Of a stretch of DNA of 5,466 nucleotides, positions 1 to 5,466 are shown piece by piece. The translations under genes were made by a program, and so were the position numbers. How positions within the stretch are numbered: the stretch's first letter is position 1; the number at the start of each line of letters is the position of its first letter. Origin of the DNA: Candidatus Omnitrophota bacterium (GTDB taxonomy: Bacteria; Omnitrophota; Gorgyraeia; 2-02-FULL-51-18; JAGOUK01). The stretch spans positions 1-5,466 of the forward strand of contig JAGVCY010000035.1 of the NCBI GenBank assembly GCA_020058965.1, read 5' to 3'. Under the pieces are notes generated by a model. It was not told where the DNA came from and did not search any database. It saw only the letters and a program-made list of their open reading frames with translations.

Positions 1-1
1 C

Positions 2-1738
2 ATCCCAGATCCGCAAATCATCCAAAAACCGTCTGTCGAAACGTCTTCGGTTCCGCAAAACCCAGTCCCGTCCGGAGGCAAGTTCAAATCAGCCGACCCT
101 TTCCGCGAGGCCAGTGATCTGGCCTGGAAAGCGAACGAAATATATTTTCATAAGGATAATTATCTGCAGGCGAGTGAGTTGGCGAACGAAGCGCTTAAGG
201 TGGACCCAAAAAATCGCCTTGCCGGCAATGTGCAGACCAGGATCAACCGCGACATTTACGAACGGCCCACGGACTTTGGCGGCATCAGCCGAGGTATCAC
301 ACCGCCTGATGGCAAAATCGCCCTCGCGGTCGCGCTTTCGGACAATGTGGTGACGCTGGAAGAAGCCGAAGACATCGCGATCAAGAGCAGTCTGATGCTC
401 CAATCCATGAAGCACCGGGCGGCGGGCGCGAAGGGTAAGGTCCGCGAGGCCTTCCGTGCATTTTTTCCGACAGCCGGATTCGAAGCTTCTATGGGCGGCG
501 GCAAGGTGGCTCAGGGATCCGTTTTAGATGTGCCTTACGACTCTCAAAGATACATGCTCAATCTATCCCAGCCAGTGTTTTATGGCGGTGAACTAATTTT
601 TACGCTCAAACAGGCTAAAGCTGCAGCAGAGTCTGAGACGCTCAAATACGAAAAAGAACGGGTGGATGTGTTGAAGCAGGTGGGTGAGGCCTATCGGAAC
701 GCGGTGAATGCCTTGTACAACCTTGATTTTCAAAATGAAACTTATCAGCGGATTGAAGTGTATATGAATCAAAATGACCGGGCGTACAAGGCCAAGCTGA
801 TCGCGCCGATCGACCATCTCGAAGTCACATCCATCTACAATCAGGTAAAATTCCAAAACGAAACCGCGATCACTACACAAAAATCAGCCAACTTGACCCT
901 CTGCCAGGCAATGGGAGTTCGGGCGGACCAGCCGATTCCCGTTGATCCGAGCATCAATATGGAGCTCATCCAGCCCGTCGATTTGGACGAATACCTGAAT
1001 CGTGTTGGAACCGGAAATGTGGATATACGGATTCGGCAGTCCACGCTCGAAAGCGCGTATTACGGAGCCAAGGTTTTTGACGCGCAAAGATTGCCGCGAG
1101 TGGATCTCCGAGGAAATGTAGGACTATCAGCAGAAAGACCCTACAGCATTGACCGTGCAGATGATGAACCCACGACCGCATTTGAGCGCAGAACAGAGTT
1201 GGATCTCGAAAAGGAGTATGCGATGATCGCGTCTGTGGCTATTCCATGGGGGCCGAACACCACCAAGTACAATTACCAACGCAGGACTTTTGCCCCAACC
1301 GTCTCATCCTTCCAGGGATCGGCAGATTTTAAGCACTCCATCACCACAGATTTTTTTGACCGGTTATCGAACGCGACAGACGAGGAAATTGCCGAGGCGG
1401 AATACCTCAAGGCCATGGCGGAGTTACAAAAAGAGCGGGCCGATCAGGAGATCAACGCCCGGCAGGCCTATTACGATTATCAGAGCGCGCTTTTGCAGAT
1501 GGAAACATCGGAAGCCAAAATTCAGTTCCGCCAGAAGCAGGTCAAAATTTTGGAAGAAACGACGCGGACGGAACAGGCAAAATTAACGGAACTTCTAAGC
1601 GAGATCGTGAGTCTGGCGGAGGATCGATATTCTCGTATCACGGCGATTTCAAGCGCCAAAAATGCCCTGGCCAAGATGGATTATTTGGCCGGAACGGAAG
1701 GAACCAACAGACATGAATTTAAATCTTCACAAAAATAA
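2..1738 (+). CDS. TolC-family outer-membrane efflux channel with N-terminal TPR-like extension (5' partial)
   Basis: This is probably the outer-membrane exit duct of the pump encoded by the next two genes. The frame is open from the window edge, so the true start and any signal peptide lie upstream; 578 residues are visible. A TTG at 179 could be read as a start, but it falls inside the TPR-like helix and has coding sequence before it, so I reject it. Visible residues 1-34 are a Pro/Ser/Gln-rich linker, about 37-74 a TPR-like helix pair, and from about 117 two outer-membrane efflux repeats follow. Repeat 1 opens with VTLEEAEDIAIK, has the strand motif LSQPVFYGG (188-196), a long helical hairpin, and ends near LCQAMGV (about 300). 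Repeat 2 has the matching strand VAIPWGPNT (412-420) and a second hairpin to about 565. Residues about 428-458 form an extra segment between that strand and its helix. The gene overlaps the adaptor gene by 26 bases. The family call is firm; the substrate is unknown. Confidence 0.92.
   Translation: MPDPQIIQKPSVETSSVPQNPVPSGGKFKSADPFREASDLAWKANEIYFHKDNYLQASELANEALKVDPKNRLAGNVQTRINRDIYERPTDFGGISRGITPPDGKIALAVALSDNVVTLEEAEDIAIKSSLMLQSMKHRAAGAKGKVREAFRAFFPTAGFEASMGGGKVAQGSVLDVPYDSQRYMLNLSQPVFYGGELIFTLKQAKAAAESETLKYEKERVDVLKQVGEAYRNAVNALYNLDFQNETYQRIEVYMNQNDRAYKAKLIAPIDHLEVTSIYNQVKFQNETAITTQKSANLTLCQAMGVRADQPIPVDPSINMELIQPVDLDEYLNRVGTGNVDIRIRQSTLESAYYGAKVFDAQRLPRVDLRGNVGLSAERPYSIDRADDEPTTAFERRTELDLEKEYAMIASVAIPWGPNTTKYNYQRRTFAPTVSSFQGSADFKHSITTDFFDRLSNATDEEIAEAEYLKAMAELQKERADQEINARQAYYDYQSALLQMETSEAKIQFRQKQVKILEETTRTEQAKLTELLSEIVSLAEDRYSRITAISSAKNALAKMDYLAGTEGTNRHEFKSSQK
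110..223 (+). other. TPR-like repeat upstream of the channel domain
   Basis: These 38 codons, in frame with the channel gene, read as a helix-turn-helix with tetratricopeptide spacing: small residues at the packing positions (ASDLAWKANEIYF, then YLQASELANEAL), followed by the typical closing turn VDPKN and a further Ala. A single TPR rarely folds alone, so more repeats may lie upstream of the window. TPRs bind other proteins; in this position it would sit in the periplasm if the channel is exported in the usual way. The repeat call comes from the residue pattern only. It could instead be a generic amphipathic helix pair. Confidence 0.6.
1696..1702 (+). promoter_or_regulatory. Ribosome binding site for the adaptor gene
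   Basis: The purine run GGAAGGA lies inside the 3' end of the channel gene, ten bases before the ATG at 1713. It supports 1713 over an in-frame ATG at 1662. The earlier start would add 17 residues rich in Trp, Pro and Arg in front of an otherwise normal N-terminal membrane anchor. Confidence 0.6.
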
Positions 1739-2933
1739 ATCGGCTATTTTTAAGATCCTTTTCTTCATCGTGATCCTGGTGGTGGGGTTTTCGATCTTAT
1801 CCAAACACATCACCTTCATCGGCGGCCTGCCGACCTTCAAAAAGAAAAAAGTCGTTCAAAAACAGGCCGTCGAGGATATCGCGGTTCCGGTCAAAGGGTA
1901 CAAGGTGACGCGGGTGGATTTTTCGGACACGCTGCCGTCACTGGGAACAGTGAAGGGTTACCGTGAGATCGAGCTGAAGTTCGCCGAGAGCGGGTACATC
2001 GAGTACATCAATTTTAGAGACGGGGAAAAGGCCGTCGAAGGCGACATCATCGGCAGTTTGGATCAACGCGAAAAACTCCTCAAGTTGGAATACGCCAAAA
2101 ATGAAATGGAGCGGACTCAAAAAATGTTTGATCTGGGCGCGCTTGCGGACAGTAAGCTCCAACAGACCAAGCTCGAATACCAATCCGCGCGGCTCGAGTA
2201 TGAAAAAACCAACCTCGTCGCGCCGTTTGACGGGTACTTGGGAAGCGTCGAAAAACAAAAAGGCGACTTTGTCACACCGAACGATGTGTTCGGATCGTTC
2301 GTCAATCTGACGGACGCGTACGCGGAGTTTGGCGCGATCGAAAAGGACATCAGCAAGGTCAAGGTAGGGCTGCCAGTCACGATGACCGTGGATTCATTTC
2401 CCCAGGATACCTTCAGCGGGGAGATCGAGTCTATTTCACCGATCGTCGAGGGAAGGACCCGTACCTTTAAGGTGAAGGCCCGCATCGTCAACGAGGGAGA
2501 AAAACTCAAGGCCGGCATGTTCGGCCGGGTTGGTGTGCAGATCTATCAAAAGGAGCACACGCTCGTGATCCCGAGCTCCGCATTTAGGAAGAAGGAGCAG
2601 GAATATTTTGTTTATGTGATTCACCCGGACGAACCGGCCGAAGCCGAGGACGAGCCGGCCGTGAAGGCCCCGAAGGGGAAGGGCAAGGGTAAGGGCGATC
2701 CGAAGGCCGGAGCGGCGACAGCTCAGTCTGATATGCCCGCCGTTCCCGCGCAGCCGGATGTGATCATCGGCACGATCGAAATCCGGCCGATTCAGGTGGC
2801 CTACGCCACGCCGGACGCCGTCGAGATCAAGGCGGGACTTGAGGACGAAGAGCTTATCGTCGCAGACATTCAGCAGGAATTGGAAGAAAAGGCAAAGGTC
2901 GAAGTCACCGAAGTCCAAGAATACACCTTTTAG
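1713..2933 (+). CDS. RND efflux periplasmic adaptor subunit (membrane fusion protein, HlyD/AcrA type)
   Basis: This 406-residue protein should link the inner-membrane transporter to the outer-membrane channel. Residues about 12-29 form one hydrophobic segment with a lysine-rich N-side. No lipobox cysteine is present (the protein has no cysteine), so it is probably anchored by an uncleaved helix. A barrel-sandwich (lipoyl-like) domain follows, split around a hairpin: first half about 84-117 (FAESGYIEYINFRDGEKAVE), second half about 167-200 (NLVAPFDGYLG, the family signature). The coiled-coil hairpin, about 119-165, is short. The beta-barrel is about 201-290 (EIESISPIVEGRTRTFKVKA, then LKAGMFGRVGV), and the membrane-proximal domain starts at LVIPSSAF and closes with IKAGLEDEELIV. 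Residues about 304-349 are a low-complexity insert in that last domain. The 26-base overlap upstream and 3-base gap downstream indicate one operon with coupled translation. The family call is firm; the substrate is unknown. Confidence 0.93.
   Translation: MNLNLHKNKSAIFKILFFIVILVVGFSILSKHITFIGGLPTFKKKKVVQKQAVEDIAVPVKGYKVTRVDFSDTLPSLGTVKGYREIELKFAESGYIEYINFRDGEKAVEGDIIGSLDQREKLLKLEYAKNEMERTQKMFDLGALADSKLQQTKLEYQSARLEYEKTNLVAPFDGYLGSVEKQKGDFVTPNDVFGSFVNLTDAYAEFGAIEKDISKVKVGLPVTMTVDSFPQDTFSGEIESISPIVEGRTRTFKVKARIVNEGEKLKAGMFGRVGVQIYQKEHTLVIPSSAFRKKEQEYFVYVIHPDEPAEAEDEPAVKAPKGKGKGKGDPKAGAATAQSDMPAVPAQPDVIIGTIEIRPIQVAYATPDAVEIKAGLEDEELIVADIQQELEEKAKVEVTEVQEYTF
2673..2696 (+). repeat. Four tandem Lys-Gly codon pairs, (KG)4
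   Basis: Four 6-base units of AAG GGN encode residues 321-328 of the adaptor as alternating lysine and glycine; the units differ only at the third glycine base. The run sits within a wider insert (residues about 304-349) with an acidic, Glu/Pro-rich start, a basic middle and an Ala/Pro-rich end. Because the unit is a multiple of three, gain or loss of copies would keep the frame, so the length may vary between strains. That last point is inference. Confidence 0.8.
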
Positions 2934-2936
2934 CAG

Positions 2937-5466
2937 ATGTCATTACCTAGTTTTTCGATTAAGCGGCCGGTCACGGTGTATATGTTTTTCACCGCCGTGA
3001 TGCTTTTTGGATTCATTTCGGTCCAGATGCTGCGGCAGGAGCTGTTCCCGCCCGTCACCTACCCCAAGCTCTCCGTCATCACCCACTACGCCAACGCCGC
3101 GCCTGAAGAAATCGAACAGCTCATCACTAAGCCCATCGAAGAAGCGGTCGGTTCCACCCCCGGCCTGAGAAGCGCGACATCCGTATCGCGCGAAGGCATG
3201 TCGCTGGTCGTGGCGGAATTCGGCTGGGAGCAGAACATGGACTTCGCGGCCCTGAATGTCCGCGAAAAAATTGATCTCGTGAAGTCGCGGCTTCCGCGCG
3301 ACGCGGAAGAACCCACCGTCATCAAGTTCAACCCCTTCGAAATGCCCGCGGTGACGCTGTCCGTCTCAAGCGACCGCCGTTCGCCGGTTCAGCTCAAGCG
3401 ATTCGCGGACAAATACATCAAGGGAGAGATGGAAAAGATCAACGGCGTCGCGTCGGCCACCATTTCGGGCGGCGCCGATGAGGAGATCCTGGTCGAGGTT
3501 GATCAAGGCCGGCTCAAGGCGTCCGCGCTCAGCATCAGCGATGTGTCCAAGGCCATTTCGGAAGCCAACCTCAACTATCCCGGCGGCACCATCAAGGAAA
3601 ACTTCTATGAGTACTTAGTCCGCACCATCGGAGAATTCAAGCAGATCGGCGAAATCGGCAAAATTGCCGTGGGGCGCGAAGAAGCCGATCAGAACTTGGC
3701 GCCCGGAGAACAGGAAGAACCCACCAACGATCTTGTTCTGCTCAAGGATGTCGCCTCAATTACGCGGCAAACACAGGAGCGGACGAGCTTTTCGCGTTTT
3801 AACAGCCGCGAAAACCTGACCGTCTCCGTTCAGAAGCAGGCACAGTCCAACACCATTCAAGTCGCAAATCAGGTGAAGAAAAAGATCGCCAAGCTTAAAG
3901 AGCAGGCGCCCGAGGATATCAAGATCGATATCATCTACGATCAGTCCAAGTTCATCAAAGAAGCGGTCAACGGGGTGCGCGACGCGGCGGTTCAGGGCGG
4001 GATTCTGGCGTTTTTGGTGTTGGTGGTGTTTCTTCAGGACATTATGGCTTCCGTGCTCGTCATCTTGATCATCCCCATCACGATCATGGCCACGCTGACG
4101 CTGATGTACTTCGTCGGCATCTCGCTCAATGTTATTTCGCTCGGCGGTATCGCGCTGGGCGTCGGCATGCTGATCGACAACGCCATCGTCGTCATCGAAA
4201 ATATCGACCGCCACATCAAAGAACAAGGCGGCCCGCAAAACCTCAAAGAAATCGCGATCCGTGCCACGGACGAGGTGGTCGCTCCGCTCATCGCGTCCAC
4301 ACTCACCACCGTGATGGTGTTTTTGCCGATGATATTTGTAACGGGCCTCGCGGGACAGATCTTCAAGGAACTGGCCTGGGTCGTGGTGGTGACACAGATT
4401 TTTTCGTTCATCGTCGCGATCACGCTGCTGCCCGTGACCATCATGCAGTTCAGCTACAAGGAAAAAAAATCCGAAGATAAAAAGTTCGGCTGGGTGCAGG
4501 CCGTCAACAAGGTGATTCACTTGTCCGGAAAGCCCATCACCTACATGGAATCAAGTTACAAGGCGATCCTGCCCGGTTTTATAAAAAACAAAGGCAGGTA
4601 CCTGCTCATTGTTCTGGGAGTATTTGCCTTTACGGTGTTCATGGTCGGTAAGATGGAGCGGGTGGTGATGCCCAAGGTCGACCAGGGTCAGTTCATGATC
4701 AAGGCCGATCTCGCGGTTGGAATGCGGGTGGAGCGCACCAACGCGGTCGCCCTGAACATCGAAAAATATTTGAAGCGGTTTCCGCAGATCATGAGTGTTT
4801 CGACGATCGTCGGGTCGTCCAAAACGGGGTCCGCCAAGGACGACATCCAAAGCATCGGATCGCATCAGTCCCAAATCATCATCACTCTGCGGGCGGATCG
4901 GGACCTTACGACCGACGAGCTGATCCAAAAGATCCGCAAGGACCTCGCGACTCCGTTCATGAGGAAGGCGACGCGCGGCGCACGCGTCAACTATGTGCTG
5001 TATGAATCTTCGTTCAAGTCCGGGGGCGAGAACAACGCGCCGGTGGTGCTGAACATCAAGGGCAACAATCTCGATGTGCTCAAAAAAATCACTCACAGGA
5101 TTCAGAAACGCATGGAAGCTATTGATGGAGTGTACGATCTGTCGAACACCATTCCTGAGAGCGCTCCGGAAACCAAGATCACGGTGGATAAAGACAAAGC
5201 CGCGTTTTATCGCATGTCCGTCACCGATCTGGCCACGGCCTCGCACATCTCGATCAAAGGAACCGTGGCTAGCAAATTCAAAGAAGAAGGAAAGGAAATC
5301 GATATCCGGGTGGTGCTGCGCGAAAGGGACCGGGGCGGGATCACGGACCTTCCGTTTATTCAGATGCACTCGCCGCTGGGGGTGAATGTGCCGCTGAGCG
5401 AACTGGTGAGCTTCAAGACGGGCGAAGGCCCGAGCGAGATCAAGCGCATCAGCCAGGAGAGGACAC
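2937..5466 (+). CDS. RND-family inner-membrane efflux transporter, HAE-1 type (3' partial)
   Basis: This is the proton-driven pump subunit; 843 codons are visible without a stop, against the roughly 1,000-1,050 usual for the family, so the last membrane helices are missing. The ATG start gives the standard N-terminus (FSIKRPVTVYMFF) and TM1 (about 12-32), followed by QELFPPVTYP and a first periplasmic domain to about 350. TM2-TM6 lie at about 352-367, 371-393, 398-421, 450-469 and 477-502, and TM7 at about 555-572. TM4 carries GVGMLIDNAIVVIENI, with Asp414-Asn415 where AcrB has Asp407-Asp408. The second periplasmic domain opens with MPKVDQGQF (578-586), which favours a drug/lipid-type (HAE-1) pump over the metal-exporting type. 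The window ends in the motif IKRISQERT. An acidic insert lies at about 247-266. The start is three bases after the adaptor stop with no clear Shine-Dalgarno, suggesting translational coupling. The substrate cannot be inferred. Confidence 0.95.
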   Translation, partial: MSLPSFSIKRPVTVYMFFTAVMLFGFISVQMLRQELFPPVTYPKLSVITHYANAAPEEIEQLITKPIEEAVGSTPGLRSATSVSREGMSLVVAEFGWEQNMDFAALNVREKIDLVKSRLPRDAEEPTVIKFNPFEMPAVTLSVSSDRRSPVQLKRFADKYIKGEMEKINGVASATISGGADEEILVEVDQGRLKASALSISDVSKAISEANLNYPGGTIKENFYEYLVRTIGEFKQIGEIGKIAVGREEADQNLAPGEQEEPTNDLVLLKDVASITRQTQERTSFSRFNSRENLTVSVQKQAQSNTIQVANQVKKKIAKLKEQAPEDIKIDIIYDQSKFIKEAVNGVRDAAVQGGILAFLVLVVFLQDIMASVLVILIIPITIMATLTLMYFVGISLNVISLGGIALGVGMLIDNAIVVIENIDRHIKEQGGPQNLKEIAIRATDEVVAPLIASTLTTVMVFLPMIFVTGLAGQIFKELAWVVVVTQIFSFIVAITLLPVTIMQFSYKEKKSEDKKFGWVQAVNKVIHLSGKPITYMESSYKAILPGFIKNKGRYLLIVLGVFAFTVFMVGKMERVVMPKVDQGQFMIKADLAVGMRVERTNAVALNIEKYLKRFPQIMSVSTIVGSSKTGSAKDDIQSIGSHQSQIIITLRADRDLTTDELIQKIRKDLATPFMRKATRGARVNYVLYESSFKSGGENNAPVVLNIKGNNLDVLKKITHRIQKRMEAIDGVYDLSNTIPESAPETKITVDKDKAAFYRMSVTDLATASHISIKGTVASKFKEEGKEIDIRVVLRERDRGGITDLPFIQMHSPLGVNVPLSELVSFKTGEGPSEIKRISQERT

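Noticed and set aside
179..181. TTG as the start of the channel gene.
   Set aside because: The frame stays open to the window edge, and the upstream residues form the first half of a TPR-like repeat that this start would cut in two.
1662..1712. An upstream in-frame ATG that would extend the adaptor by 17 residues.
   Set aside because: The added residues (Trp/Pro/Arg-rich) are unlike an adaptor N-terminus, and the ribosome binding site fits the ATG at 1713.
3306..3725. The 12-base string GAAGAACCCACC occurs twice in the transporter gene, both times encoding Glu-Glu-Pro-Thr.
   Set aside because: The copies are about 400 bases apart with no shared flanks and are explained by coding for the same four residues; the first copy is a normal family position.
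3756..4520. A 254-codon open frame on the minus strand, rich in His and Asp.
   Set aside because: It lies wholly opposite the well-conserved transporter gene. Its His/Asp richness is what results from reading ATC/GTC/GTG-rich membrane-helix codons in reverse complement. It resembles no protein I know.
4551..5369. A 272-codon open frame on the minus strand.
   Set aside because: It is antisense to the second periplasmic domain of the transporter, whose plus-strand translation matches RND motifs throughout. It is explained by GC-biased third positions.
1..5466. Possible new defence, mobile or RNA-based system.
   Set aside because: All but a few bases are accounted for by three genes of a known pump type, and no repeats with spacers, integrase or transposase motifs, or structured non-coding stretch were seen.

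Overview
The window lies inside a single plus-strand gene cluster encoding a three-part RND efflux pump. It suggests a Gram-negative (diderm) bacterium, because an outer-membrane TolC-type channel, a periplasmic adaptor and an inner-membrane RND transporter are encoded in a row. The sequence looks moderately GC-rich by eye, with the transporter gene GC-richer than the channel gene. I cannot place the organism from this alone. The unusual extensions in the channel and adaptor, and the lack of close resemblance to enterobacterial or pseudomonad pumps, point to a less-studied lineage, but that is only an impression.

Layout: (1) positions 2-1738 hold the 3' part of an outer-membrane efflux protein gene. 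Its frame is open from the left edge, and the visible N-terminal part is a proline-rich linker followed by a TPR-like helical repeat before the channel domain. (2) Positions 1713-2933 hold a complete adaptor gene (406 aa) that overlaps the channel gene by 26 bases. It carries a low-complexity Lys-Gly and Pro/Ala-rich insert near its C-terminus. (3) Positions 2937-5466 hold the first 843 codons of an RND inner-membrane transporter of HAE-1 type, three bases after the adaptor stop and cut by the right edge before the second membrane block is reached.

The three genes are packed without intergenic space, so they are very probably one transcript with coupled translation. In the working model, the transporter takes substrates from the inner membrane or periplasm using proton-motive force, the adaptor bridges to the channel, and the channel opens to the outside. 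The substrate cannot be told from the sequence. There is no room for a promoter, terminator, RNA gene, mobile element or CRISPR array, and none was seen.

I found no convincing new system. The points worth a second look are modifications of a known machine: the TPR-channel fusion, the (KG)4 insert in the adaptor, the short adaptor hairpin with a changed channel-contact motif, and the Asp-Asn pair in the transporter's proton-relay helix.
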